Shown: positions 1 through 8,373, counted from the first letter of the stretch. The stretch is 64,000 nucleotides of DNA from Natrinema gari JCM 14663 (GCF_000337175.1 NZ_AOIJ01000061.1:150651-214650); one strand, 5' to 3'. A program made the numbers and translations. Notes: generated from the letters alone by a model not told the origin.

Positions 1-60
1 AGGGGGTTTGTTATGCTGTGAGAGAGCAACTTACATGATATGCAACAGAGGTAACATGAA

Positions 61-202
61 GCCGCGGAGAACTTGCCGGTCGCCGCACTCGAGGGAACGG
101 ACTGTACGTTCTGCGGCGAGGGGGAACTCGTTTGAGGGGAATATAAGGGTAACACAGCCGTTATCTGGGATTCGTGTAAGACTCCCGGCGCACTACTGGT
201 AA
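61..202 (+). pseudogene. Decayed small CxxC zinc-finger gene (HVO_A0556-like)
   Basis: Reading from 61 gives a zinc-finger-like peptide with CTFCGEGELV, then an in-frame TGA at 133, then GEYKGNTAVI, WDSC and KTPGA. It lines up closely with the intact small protein at 3463-3642 (CSFCDDGSLM, GSYKGNRAVI, CEGC, ETPAAQLW). Three lesions are visible: the internal TGA, one of the four cysteine codons changed to Trp (TGG at 166), and a two-base loss near 193-197 that shifts the final Leu-Trp-stop out of frame. The only nearby ATG (56) is also out of frame. The similarity is seen directly; the family name is from memory. It is a dead paralogue at the window edge. Confidence 0.7.
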
Positions 203-307
203 CACCGACCGCTCTGTTTTCCGGAGCGAACGACCGATCGTGTGATTCGAAAATCCGTGCCTCGAAAAACCACAGTGTTCTCATAGGTGGAACCCCGTCA
301 TGCTGAC

Positions 308-1249
308 ATGCAGAACAAACAAATCCTGATCACGGGTGGTGCAGGGTTTATCGGCTCAAATTTGGCGAATCATCTCGCGGCGGACAACGATGTCGTCGCA
401 ATCGACAATGAGTACCTCGGCACACCCACGAACCTCGAGGCAGCTGTCGACTATCGGACGCACAGCGTCCTCGAGGACGACCTCCCAACGGACGTGGACG
501 TCGTCTTCCACCTCGCAGCGCTTTCCTCCTATGCGATGCACGAAGAAGACCCCACCAAAGGCGCTCGAGTCAACGTCGAGGGATTCGTCAACGTGGTCGA
601 GCAGGCCCGCGAAGACGGCTGTGAGACGGTTGTCTATGCGTCGACATCCTCAATTTATGGCAGTCGAACGGAGCCGTCTCCGGTCGACATGGACGTCAGC
701 GTCAACACGGGGTACGAGGCCTCCAAACTCGCCCGCGAACGCTACGGCGAGTACTTCGCGAACCACTACGACATGACCGTCGCTGGCATGCGCTTCTTCT
801 CGGTATATCAGGGCTACGGCGGTGCCGAAGAACACAAAGGCGAGTACGCCAACGTGATCGCGCAGTTCGCCGACGACATCGCCAACGACGACGCGCCGGT
901 CCTCTATGGCGACGGCACGCAGACGCGAGACTTCACCCACGTCTCCGACATCGTCCGCGGGCTCGAGCTCGCGGCCGACCACGAGCTCACTGGCATCTAC
1001 AATCTCGGGACAGGCAACGCCTACAGTTTCAATATGGTCGTCGACATGCTCAACGAGGAACTGGGGACCGACGTTGAACCCGAATACATCGAAAACCCCA
1101 TTCCCGACTCGGTGTACGTCCACGACACCTGTGCCGATTCGTCGACGATGCGTGAGGCAACCGGGTGGGAACCTGAGATCGACTTCGAAGAGGGAATACA
1201 GCGGGTCTGTTCGCAATATACCGACGCAGCAGCTTCGACTCACCAGTAG
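308..1249 (+). CDS. NAD-dependent epimerase/dehydratase (UDP-sugar type)
   Basis: A 313-residue extended short-chain dehydrogenase that most likely epimerises or dehydrates a nucleotide-linked sugar in the cytoplasm. The N-terminus carries the Rossmann NAD motif TGGAGFIGSN (residues 10-19). The catalytic region shows a Ser-rich STSSIYG strand followed by the YxxxK pair in GYEASK, and the sugar-binding half contains RFFSVYQGYGG. An in-frame ATG exists at 287, but MQNKQILITGG at 308 places the Rossmann motif at its normal distance from the start. It is separated by a relic-rich 480-base gap from a convergent membrane glycosyltransferase, so a role in surface glycan or N-glycan sugar supply is a reasonable inference. 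Substrate cannot be told from sequence. Confidence 0.88.
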   Translation: MQNKQILITGGAGFIGSNLANHLAADNDVVAIDNEYLGTPTNLEAAVDYRTHSVLEDDLPTDVDVVFHLAALSSYAMHEEDPTKGARVNVEGFVNVVEQAREDGCETVVYASTSSIYGSRTEPSPVDMDVSVNTGYEASKLARERYGEYFANHYDMTVAGMRFFSVYQGYGGAEEHKGEYANVIAQFADDIANDDAPVLYGDGTQTRDFTHVSDIVRGLELAADHELTGIYNLGTGNAYSFNMVVDMLNEELGTDVEPEYIENPIPDSVYVHDTCADSSTMREATGWEPEIDFEEGIQRVCSQYTDAAASTHQ

Positions 1250-1733
1250 GCAGAACAGTCTGCTCTAGCAACTGTGTTTCTTACAGGAACGGTCACTATC
1301 GGGAAACCAGTTCGTCTCTGTGACCCGTATCGGGGCTTGATCCTGAAAGACACCCGGTCCGCTCCACCGGTGCATGCCGAGAAACCGCTTGTCGATCGGG
1401 TTGATCGCCTGCTCGCCACCCATGGAACGTTCGACAAGCCAAACGCAGCGTTGCCTGCCCTGACGAGCAGACGGAGTCCGTCCACTCCGCACTCGAGGCT
1501 GCGATCCTCGACACGATCGCCAGCGGCACTATCGAGAACGTGCATACCGCGGATGGATTCAAACTCACGCGCGAAGACGGGCAGGTAAGGACGAACTGTC
1601 CCGAATCAACGCCTGTGGAGACTCACTCACTATGGGGACTACTTCGGCTCCTGCACAGCACGTCAGCGACACAGGAACACCACCCTCACGGAGCAAGCAG
1701 CACCAGCCGTGAGCGAGTAGGGTGGAGAGGATG
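1250..1733. other. Intergenic gap with a short coding-like relic
   Basis: No complete gene is visible between the epimerase and the glycosyltransferase. On the plus strand about 1455-1590 reads as a coherent peptide (ESVHSALEAAILDTIASG, then HTADGFKLTREDGQ) with haloarchaeal codon use but no proper start and no conserved ending. It looks like the tail of a decayed gene; I could not assign a family. The remaining sequence shows nothing further. Confidence 0.3.
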
Positions 1734-2963
1734 TCACCGATTCACAGCACTCAGGAAGAACGACGAGAAGACCGTCTGAAGTCCGATGACGATTGCTGTG
1801 AACGCAATGAGTGCACTCATGGTGAACGAGAGGGTCGCAAACCCACTCGAGATCCATTGATAGATCAACGTGCCCGCGTACACACTACCGACGCCGAATA
1901 CCGCCAGCCCGGCCGTCGCACCGTGTTCAAGCGACAGCGAATTCGTCACCCAGTCCGTGATCGGATCCGCGGGTTGCCGAATCGGATCGCTCGCCACAGC
2001 TGCGAACACTCCCAGACTGCCGATCTGATAGCCGACGATCGTCAACAGACTCCCGGCGATCAGCGAGTGAATTCCAAGCGTTACACCACCGAGTGACACT
2101 CCAGTGGCGGCGATCCCCATGACGGCCATTCCGACGAGGCCAAGCAGGAGCCCTGGCACTGAGAACAGATAGCCGGGCGCGTTCACCAGCATGAAGCGGA
2201 CGTGTCGCCACCCGTCCTTGAAACTCTCGAGGGTCTCTTCACCCTCGCGTTCGTGGTAGATGATCGGCGTCTCCGCGATTTCAAGACCCTGAGCGCCGGC
2301 TTCCATGATCATCTCGCTGGCAAATTCCATCCCCGTCGTCTCCAGATCCATTGTCTCATAGGCCGCCTGCGTAAAGATCCGGAAGCCACTATGTGAATCG
2401 CTCACACCAGCACCGTAGAATAGGTTCAGGAACCTCGTCAGCATCGGATTCCCGATGTACTGGTGAAGCGTCGGCATTGCACCGGGCTTGATCTCGCCGT
2501 CGAGGCGACTTCCCATCACCATATCTGCGCCGGTATCCTCGAGTTCGGCGAGCAGCCGAGGAATTTCTCGGAAGTCGTACGTCGTGTCAGCGTCCCCCAT
2601 CGCAATGTAGTCACCACGAGCACGCTCGAACGCGTACCGATAGGCGTACCCGTACCCTCCCTGGTCAGGTTCGACGACGATCGCCCCGTGTTCGCGGGCG
2701 ATCTCCGGCGTCCGATCAGTCGAACTGTCGCTGATGATGATTTCAGTTGGTATCTGCAGCTCTTCGATTGCTTCTTTGATCCAGTTGAGACACTGCCCAA
2801 TGCCATCTTCTTCGTTCAGCGTCGGCATAACGACGGTCAATTCGGGCTCGAGGTCGGAATCCTGATCGAGGAGGAAGTCATCGGCAGACTGATGTCGGAG
2901 TACAGTTCCATCTTCCCCTGCTTCGGAGGGCTCCGAGAGTTGTGAGTTCTGCTGAGTGGACAT
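1734..2963 (-). CDS. Membrane-anchored family 2 glycosyltransferase
   Basis: A 409-residue enzyme. Residues about 40-280 form a GT-A fold of the dolichyl-phosphate sugar synthase type: VVMPTLNEEDGIG nucleotide-binding strand, SDSSTDRT, and the metal-binding MGDADTTYDF. The C-terminal third holds several hydrophobic stretches (FSVPGLLLGLVGMAV, GSLLTIVGYQIGSLGVFAAV, GLAVFGVGSVYAGTLIY, then a last segment near the end). It probably loads a sugar from a nucleotide donor onto a lipid phosphate carrier at the membrane. An upstream in-frame ATG at 3026 would precede the TATA box; MSTQQNSQ at 2963 is preferred. It converges on the epimerase across relic DNA. Sugar and acceptor are unknown. Confidence 0.88.
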   Translation of the reverse strand: MSTQQNSQLSEPSEAGEDGTVLRHQSADDFLLDQDSDLEPELTVVMPTLNEEDGIGQCLNWIKEAIEELQIPTEIIISDSSTDRTPEIAREHGAIVVEPDQGGYGYAYRYAFERARGDYIAMGDADTTYDFREIPRLLAELEDTGADMVMGSRLDGEIKPGAMPTLHQYIGNPMLTRFLNLFYGAGVSDSHSGFRIFTQAAYETMDLETTGMEFASEMIMEAGAQGLEIAETPIIYHEREGEETLESFKDGWRHVRFMLVNAPGYLFSVPGLLLGLVGMAVMGIAATGVSLGGVTLGIHSLIAGSLLTIVGYQIGSLGVFAAVASDPIRQPADPITDWVTNSLSLEHGATAGLAVFGVGSVYAGTLIYQWISSGFATLSFTMSALIAFTAIVIGLQTVFSSFFLSAVNR

Positions 2964-3010
2964 TTGTAAGCTATGTAAATTGATTCGTACTGATACCTGC
3001 TTGTAGTACC

Positions 3011-3020
3011 ATATAAGTAT
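3011..3020 (-). promoter_or_regulatory. TATA-like box for the glycosyltransferase
   Basis: The minus strand reads ATACTTATAT, about 50 bases upstream of the ATG at 2963, in an AT-rich stretch. It fits an archaeal TATA element giving a leader of roughly 25 bases. Position-based inference only. Confidence 0.45.
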
Positions 3021-3198
3021 TCTCACTCGAGATTATCATAGTCATATTCTCAAGTTGAGATATATTTTAGGAGCGTATGACTGGGGTGAGGGAATTTCGT
3101 CACAAAGCAATAACAAAGAAGGTATGAGTTGCACATCAGCAAGAAGAGGCTCACTATTATTGTAAATTATGTTCCGTTGAATAGATGCTGCGTCGCGG

Positions 3199-3336
3199 CT
3201 ACAGCGTCTCACAAAGTGATTCGCTGTTGCTGGTGGCGAACATCAAGACAGTTTCACGGAACTGCCGATACCAGCCGAGTGCTCGCACGGCATCGTCGAG
3301 CGAGCGCTTCGGTGCCGAATCCGAAGTCTCGGTCAT
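3199..3336 (-). pseudogene. C-terminal scrap of an IS5-type transposase
   Basis: The minus strand encodes KRSLDDAVRALGWYRQFRE followed by TVLMFATSNSESLCETL and a stop at 3199-3201. The WYRxFREIVLM signature is typical of the last 40 residues of haloarchaeal IS5-family transposases (known family pattern, not searched here). Only about 45 codons remain and no catalytic DDE motif, inverted repeat or upstream transposase body is present. It is a dead fragment marking past insertion-sequence activity beside the glycosylation genes. Confidence 0.6.
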
Positions 3337-3462
3337 CCAGCGCTGAGAGGCCCGATTCGGCCATACCTGTTAATACCAATACGTAGAACTCAATAGCGAT
3401 CATCGCTCTTTCTCTTTAGCTGAATTGATCTGAGGCCGGTAAGTATATGGTGATGAAATTGA

Positions 3463-3642
3463 ATGTCTCAATCAGGAATGCAAAACGTTGAGACGACGGA
3501 TGATCGTCATAAATTGATTGATGAACTGACAGGTCGACCCTGTTCTTTCTGCGATGACGGCAGCCTCATGTCGGGCAGCTACAAGGGGAATCGGGCAGTT
3601 ATTTGCGAGGGCTGTGAAACGCCCGCTGCGCAACTCTGGTAA
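3463..3642 (+). CDS. Small double-CxxC zinc-finger protein (HVO_A0556-like)
   Basis: A 59-residue protein too short for routine ORF calling. It contains CSFC at residues 27-30 and CEGC at 48-51, spaced 17 residues apart, with a conserved GSYKGNRAVI strand between them and a terminal AQLW. This arrangement matches a family of tiny haloarchaeal zinc-finger proteins of unknown partner. The reading begins at ATG 3463; a second in-frame ATG lies at 3478. A broken sister copy is at 61-202. It may bind zinc and act as a protein-protein or nucleic-acid adaptor; no function is demonstrated by the sequence. Confidence 0.78.
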   Translation: MSQSGMQNVETTDDRHKLIDELTGRPCSFCDDGSLMSGSYKGNRAVICEGCETPAAQLW

Positions 3643-4202
3643 TAGCGTAACTCGTTCATCGATTGGCAGTCGTACGCGGTGATCCAAGGCTAGCTAGATG
3701 AGTGTTGAAGCTGACTCGAGCGGTAGCCCAAACCGACTTCGCGATGAGCAGTATCGTCGGCCCCGTCAGCCGGAAGGCCGACGCTGAGTTCCCTCTGGTG
3801 AGTTCCAGAGGACGGCTCGAGATCGGGCCTGTCTGGCTAGTGACTTCGGGTCCCGATCTCGAAATGATGGGGAGCATTGTCTCGGAGCGGAGACGTACTA
3901 GTTATCCGACAGAGACAGCTCCCGCCACGAACATCTGTGAATCGTACTATTGTAGCATTGGTGGCCACCCGATACTAGCAGAACAGGCTATCGTTCGCCT
4001 CAATAGCACTGACATGCTGACCGTGTCAAGATACGACCTGGATCACACGTCAGCGGTGCAAGCACCGTCATGACCAATTGGAGGAGACGACGCCTGTGAC
4101 ACTATGCCTGTGCCGTGTTCGCCATCCATTCCCGGTGGACCTGCACAGACTGCGCTCCTGTGAACGATACGCCTTTGGGACTTCCCCTGAAAGTCCGAGT
4201 CG
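3643..4202. other. 560-base gap without a convincing gene
   Basis: Open frames exist on both strands (for example 3702-4073 plus and 3656-3877 minus) but none has a recognisable domain, a credible start or haloarchaeal acidic composition. Base composition is lower in GC than the core genes. I see nothing definite here. Confidence 0.4.
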
Positions 4203-4766
4203 ATGTGGCCCTGGGGACACCTCGCCGTTGCGTACCTGTTGTACACGATCTATACGCATCGCCGCGACGGCCGCAGACCACGCACAGGTCCGCTGATCGT
4301 CCTCACGATTGGATCGCAGTTTCCAGACCTGATCGATAAACCGCTCGCGTGGTCGTTCGGAGTTCTCCCCGCCGGGAGAACGTTCTCCCACTCAGTGTTC
4401 GTCGCTGCACTCCTCCTCCCAACTGTCGCCTTGCTCGCCTATCGCGTTGATCGGCCTGCTATCGGCCCTGCGTTCGCCATCGGACAGCTTTCACATTTAC
4501 TCTCCGATATTCCGCCGTCCGTCCTCCTCTCGCAGGATTTCTCGGCAACGACGTTTCTATTCTGGCCTGTTCTCGAGCCGCCAGCGTACCACTCGCCCGA
4601 CAGCCTTCTCGACGGCTTCCTGCGGTACTCGATGGGGTGGTACGAGGGGGTCCAATTGGGATTAGTCCTCGTCGCGCTCATTGTCTGGTACCATGATGGG
4701 ACACCCGGACTCGGTGCTGTGCGCCGCAGGCTCGAGTACATCGGAAGCACCGTAGCTGGTGATTGA
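4203..4766 (+). CDS. DUF457/YdjM-family membrane metal-dependent hydrolase
   Basis: A 187-residue integral membrane protein. It begins MWPWGHLAVAYLLY, with the conserved early His of the family, continues with GSQFPDLIDKPLAW (Asp motif), then GRTFSHSVFVAALL (His in a helix start) and GQLSHLLSDIPPS (second His/Asp motif), and ends with a hydrophobic segment LGLVLVALIVWY. The H, DxxDK, H and HLxxD pattern is what defines the LexA-binding, inner-membrane-associated hydrolase group; the substrate is unknown, possibly a lipid. It stands alone in an accessory region, and the start at 4203 gives the correct first transmembrane helix. Confidence 0.82.
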   Translation: MWPWGHLAVAYLLYTIYTHRRDGRRPRTGPLIVLTIGSQFPDLIDKPLAWSFGVLPAGRTFSHSVFVAALLLPTVALLAYRVDRPAIGPAFAIGQLSHLLSDIPPSVLLSQDFSATTFLFWPVLEPPAYHSPDSLLDGFLRYSMGWYEGVQLGLVLVALIVWYHDGTPGLGAVRRRLEYIGSTVAGD

Positions 4767-5065
4767 TCGCAGCTCAATCTACTTCTGGCTGGGCCGTGGG
4801 GTTGTTCGGGCCCGTCGACGCCGGTCCAGCGCGGTGGCTCCAGTCGCCCTTGTCGGTCGTGCTACCTCGGTCGCGTGACTCGGTGGGTTCGAGAACCCGC
4901 AACCTGCGCCGCGGTGGCGCGGGTGACGACGCTGTTCCGGTTGGGACGTATTCGGGGACGACGCGGCCGTCCGGAGACATGTGTCCGCTGTTTCCCGGTT
5001 AATCAAAACAATTATTCCGCGTGAATATGTTTGCTGCTTAAGTGGTTGCGGAATGATAAGGACAT
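4767..5065. other. Gap with two hairpins
   Basis: No gene is convincing in this 299-base gap. Two back-to-back inverted repeats are visible. The first, 4883-4900, pairs GTGGGTT with AACCCGC (one wobble pair) around CGAG. The second, 4906-4920, pairs GCGCC with GGCGC. They could act on RNA or DNA level; no flanking T-run supports a simple terminator. Confidence 0.35.
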
Positions 5066-5380
5066 ATGTCCAATATAGATGAATTTTTCCGATCGGTTGT
5101 GAATGTTCGACGCCGTCGGTTGTTAGTCCACATGCTATCTCACAATCCGGAGGACGAATCGAAACTCTACACTGGCGATATCGAGACGGTCGATACGGAA
5201 GCGACGAGGTTGCTCATCGAGATGGAACATACGCACTTGCCGCTGTTGGAGGACTACGGGTTCATCAATTGGGACAGGGACAACCACGAGGTAACGAAGG
5301 GGCCGAAGTTCGACGACATCAGGCCGCTGTTGGAGATGATTGAAGCTCATCAGGACGAACTCCCGGATGACTGGTTATAA
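5066..5380 (+). CDS. Small winged-helix protein, DUF7344-like
   Basis: A 104-residue soluble protein. Its core (residues 10-80) follows the haloarchaeal DUF7344 pattern: an early RRRRLLVHML helix, a middle region ending in THLPLLEDYGFINWDRD and a charged tail. The corresponding motif in the larger family member at 13698-14336 is THLPKMDDSGILRFDSD, which supports the relationship. Such proteins are thought to be DNA-binding winged helices, but targets are unknown. It lacks the membrane segments of the other copy. A TTAAG-containing stretch about 30 bases upstream suggests a leaderless transcript. Confidence 0.65.
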   Translation: MSNIDEFFRSVVNVRRRRLLVHMLSHNPEDESKLYTGDIETVDTEATRLLIEMEHTHLPLLEDYGFINWDRDNHEVTKGPKFDDIRPLLEMIEAHQDELPDDWL

Positions 5381-5670
5381 CGTTGGGCGAGTGCTGACTG
5401 CGAGCGACTGCCAACACGATTCGGTGGCACTGAAATAACGGCTCGAGAGTGCATCTCGAACTCGGTATTCCTCGCAATGGCTATCGGATTCCTCGTGTTG
5501 TGGTATGCGGAAGGTAGGTGGGACGCTCGCACCACTTCGGACTGTTCGGCCGATGGCTGAGTGAGGCGTACGTCACCCGCTCGAGGGGGGAACCGATCCG
5601 CCCAACGGACGGGACTCGCTTTCACGGAAGTAACAGTAGATATAAGTTAGTATAGGACAACGATTAGAAC
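5381..5670. other. Gap upstream of a folded element
   Basis: No gene recognised. Short frames on both strands lack domain signatures. Confidence 0.35.
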
Positions 5671-5743
5671 GGAAGCGGGTCTCCAGAAGCAGGGGACGTA
5701 TCGAAACGTCCCGGGTGCTGGAACCACCCGAGACTTCGCTTCC
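5671..5743 (+). ncRNA. Candidate structured RNA, three-way junction
   Basis: The sequence folds on paper into a closed three-way junction. The outer stem pairs GGAAGCG (5671-5677) with CGCTTCC (5737-5743) and continues as GTCTC (5679-5683) with GAGAC (5730-5734). Inside are two adjacent hairpins: GGGACGT/ACGTCCC (5693-5699 with 5706-5712) around loop ATCGAA, and GGGTG/CACCC (5713-5717 with 5725-5729) around a seven-base loop. A third GC-rich hairpin CCCCG/CGGGG follows at 5747-5759. No protein frame covers it convincingly. It may be a non-coding RNA, a leader element or the palindromic remnant of a mobile element; strand is assigned arbitrarily because the pairing is symmetric. Confidence 0.45.
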
Positions 5744-5871
5744 AAACCCCGGCGCGGGGATTGCAAGCATGATTGCGTACATTCTACCGGGATATAAACG
5801 TCCCGCACGACAGCAGAATCGCCCGACGCGAGTAGCTGTGATGTTAGCTCGGCGTGCGAGCGGTGGTTGCG

Positions 5872-6039
5872 ATGGGTAGCGACCGGGCGGCGAGTGACGA
5901 CGCCGCGTCGTCGGCACCGCCCGACTGTCCGCGCTGTGGGCAGCGGATCGCGTTCCTCACCGTGTCCGGCCCGATGACGGCGTCGGTCAGTCCCTGTGGC
6001 TGTTCGGTGCCGCCCGCGCTCGTCCACCGCGAGGACTAG
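5872..6039 (+). CDS. Small CPxCG zinc-binding protein
   Basis: A 55-residue protein with one clear zinc knuckle, DCPRCGQRIAF (residues 18-28), and a second pair in SPCGCSV near residue 43-47. Many haloarchaeal proteins of this size carry paired CPxCG-type motifs; most are uncharacterised. An in-frame ATG at 5854 would add six residues; ATG 5872 (MGSDRAAS) is chosen because the acidic/serine-rich leader is typical. It sits next to, and points towards, the convergent Tat-exported protein gene. Function unknown. Confidence 0.55.
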   Translation: MGSDRAASDDAASSAPPDCPRCGQRIAFLTVSGPMTASVSPCGCSVPPALVHRED

Positions 6040-6341
6040 GGGCTCGGCCGCGAGTCCCGGCGGGCAGCCGACCGGTCGGCCTTGCCGTTCGAACCCACCA
6101 CAACCACCCATCCGACAGCGGTTGCCGTGCGGTCGGTCCGAAAGCGGGTCTCGGGTCGGGGATGAGGGATCGACGCAGTCGAATCGGTGGCGCGCAGTTT
6201 TTGCGGCGAATCTCGGCGACTCGAGCGGCCTCGCTCGCTCGAGCGGCGGATTTCGTGCGGTCTCGGCTGCTGCCCACCAGCGGGCAGTCGTCGGCGCGCC
6301 ACGTTCCCGAGGTGTCTCGGTGCGCGGTCGCGGGGCGACCG

Positions 6342-7211
6342 TTAGCGGCCGAACTCGAGCCCGACGGGGGCGGTCGGGGAGAGATCGGCGGGCAGCCGAT
6401 CGGGGACGATCGCGTCCGGCAGCGCGGTCCAGTCGAGGTCGTCTTCGCCGGGGACCGCATCGGTATCGAACTCGGGCTCGTCCGCGGGTGGCAGGTCGCG
6501 GTACTCCTCAGGGGGTGCATCGTGTGCGTAGACGCTTTCGGGGTGGTCGACCCGCCAGACGTGGAGCATACAGGGCGTCCGGCAGGGGAACTCGAGGCTG
6601 TCGTCCCCGGACGACTGCTCGTAGGTCTGCTGATAGAACCACCACGCGAACCGGCCGGGAAGGCCGGTGTGGGCGTGCCACGGCGAACACCGTTGTTCGT
6701 CGTCGTCCGCGCCGTACACCGCCGGCGGCTCGACCGGCTCCCCCTCGTCCGTCGCGATGAACATGACGCCGAGGGACCGCCACGACTCGTTGTCGACGAG
6801 GACCGACTCCGGCCGGGTCGGGTCCAGCAGGTCGTCGTCGCCGATGAACGCGGGGCTGAGCCAGTGTGACCAGCTGTCGTCGCCCGTCTCGAGCGTGTCG
6901 AAGTACGGTTTGTACCCCGCGTCGAGCAGCGCGTCCACGTCGGGATACTGCGTCTCGAGGGCGTCGGTCACCGACGATCGAAGGGCGGTCGTCGCCGGGT
7001 GATCGTCCGCACAGCCCTCCATAGTCGTCCCCTCGCAGTCGGTCATGCTGGGCTCGAGGGTGGCTTCCGGACAGTCGTCGTCGAACTGCGACGCGCCTGC
7101 GGCGTCCCCGGTGGCGTGTACGCTGCCGACGCCGGAAAGTGCGACCGTCCCGGCCGATGCCCGGAGCAGTGCCCGTCGAGACACGTTTCGCTTGCCGTTA
7201 CTGTCGTCCAT
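6342..7211 (-). CDS. Tat-exported protein of unknown function
   Basis: A 289-residue protein with a textbook twin-arginine signal: NVSRRALLRASAGTVALSG followed by a small-residue cleavage region, so it is exported folded. The mature part is acidic and has a Cys-rich start (DDDCPEATLEP, DCEGTTMEGCADD). It then contains a compact core SPWHAHTGLPGRFAWWF and FPCRTPCMLHVW, where the two His residues and three nearby Cys residues could bind metal. The C-terminus is proline/acid rich with no sortase motif. I do not recognise the family. Start ATG 7211 (MDDSNGKR) is used; an upstream in-frame ATG lies at 7226. It is transcribed in the same direction as the dgcN-dgcA pair, whose end lies 109 bases upstream, but need not be in that operon. 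Confidence 0.7.
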   Translation of the reverse strand: MDDSNGKRNVSRRALLRASAGTVALSGVGSVHATGDAAGASQFDDDCPEATLEPSMTDCEGTTMEGCADDHPATTALRSSVTDALETQYPDVDALLDAGYKPYFDTLETGDDSWSHWLSPAFIGDDDLLDPTRPESVLVDNESWRSLGVMFIATDEGEPVEPPAVYGADDDEQRCSPWHAHTGLPGRFAWWFYQQTYEQSSGDDSLEFPCRTPCMLHVWRVDHPESVYAHDAPPEEYRDLPPADEPEFDTDAVPGEDDLDWTALPDAIVPDRLPADLSPTAPVGLEFGR

Positions 7212-7319
7212 CCCAGCACGATCCACATCGACCGGCGGTATGAAACCCCGTTGCCGCTCGGACTGAGAGTCGCCCGCAGCCGACAGTTTTCGAGGGGCCG
7301 GTCGCGCCGTCCCGCCGCG

Positions 7320-8372
7320 TCAGTCGCGTGCCGACTCGAGGACGGCACCCGTTCCCGGACGCTCGAGGTCGGCGAGTTCGATCCGGCCATCGGGCATCGG
7401 CACGCCGTCGGCGGGATCGTCGGCCAGAAGCAGCGAGCCGTCGAGATCGGCGTAGTCGAGCAGCGGCGCGAGGTGACAGGCCGCCGCGATCGAGGCGTTG
7501 GATTCGGTCATACAGCCACACATCACTTCGAGGCCGTGGGCGCGAGCGGTACTGATCATCCGCCTGGCTTCCCGCAGGCCGCCGCATTTCATCAGTTTCA
7601 GGTTCGCGATGTCACAGCGGTCGGCGATTCGGGGAATGTCCGCGAGCGTGATACACGACTCGTCGGCGGCGATCGGCAGCGCCGACCGCTCGAAGACGAA
7701 CCGGAGCCCCTCGGGGTCCTCGGCCGGGACCGGCTGTTCGACGAACGCGAGGTCGAACTCGGCGAGTCGGTCGATCTTCGCGACCGCTTCGCGGGGCGTC
7801 CAGGCCTCGTTCGCGTCGACGAACAGTCGAACGTCGGGCGCGACCGACCGGATCGTCCGCACGATCTCGAGATCGCGGTCGGTGCCGAGTTTGACTTTCA
7901 GCGTGTCGTACCCTCGATCGACGGCCGTCTCGGTCTTCTCGCGCATCGTTGCGAGGTCGTCCAGCCCGATGGTGTAGGACGTTGCGGGGGCGTCGTCGGG
8001 ATCGAGTCCCCAGTACCGGTACAGCGGGACCGCGACCCGTTTCGCGACGAGGTCGTGGAGGGCGATGCTCACTGCGGTCCGCGCGGCCGGATTCCGCCGG
8101 ACCGTGTCGCGCATGCGCCGTTCGATCCGCTCGAGTTGGTGGGGATCGCCGACGTCCTCGACGACCGCGAGGAGGTCGGGCAGGACGGCCGCGACGGTGT
8201 CGGCGGTCTCGCCGTAGTGGGTCGCCGGTGCGGCAGCGCCGAGGCCCGTTGTGCCGTCGTCGGCTTCGATCCGGACGAAGAGCACTTCGGTCTCGGTCGT
8301 CGTTCCCCGGGCGATCCCGAACGGGAACTCGAGGGGGAGCGAGCGCCGTTCGACGGCGGTCTCGAGGGCCAT
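7320..8372 (-). CDS. dgcA: N-acetyl-D-glutamate racemase / dipeptide epimerase-like enolase-superfamily enzyme
   Basis: A 350-residue enolase-superfamily enzyme. The N-terminal capping domain begins LETAVERRSLPLEF; the barrel shows the KxK base motif in LKVKLG, the metal ligands in FVDANEAW, VEQPV and DESC, and the opposite-face lysine in LKLMKCGG, as in L-Ala-D/L-Glu epimerases. In bacteria and haloarchaea this protein is known to occur with a DUF1611 partner as DgcA/DgcN, where DgcN acetylates D-glutamate and DgcA racemises N-acetyl-D-glutamate. Here the DUF1611 gene ends one base before this start (8372), arguing for co-transcription and for the dgcA assignment over a generic dipeptide epimerase. 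Activity is inferred from context. Confidence 0.82.
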   Translation of the reverse strand: MALETAVERRSLPLEFPFGIARGTTTETEVLFVRIEADDGTTGLGAAAPATHYGETADTVAAVLPDLLAVVEDVGDPHQLERIERRMRDTVRRNPAARTAVSIALHDLVAKRVAVPLYRYWGLDPDDAPATSYTIGLDDLATMREKTETAVDRGYDTLKVKLGTDRDLEIVRTIRSVAPDVRLFVDANEAWTPREAVAKIDRLAEFDLAFVEQPVPAEDPEGLRFVFERSALPIAADESCITLADIPRIADRCDIANLKLMKCGGLREARRMISTARAHGLEVMCGCMTESNASIAAACHLAPLLDYADLDGSLLLADDPADGVPMPDGRIELADLERPGTGAVLESARD

Positions 8373-8373
8373 C

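Noticed and set aside
3702-4073. 123-residue plus-strand frame in the 3643-4202 gap
   Set aside because: Composition is not haloarchaeal-like, no motif and no promoter; treated as non-coding.
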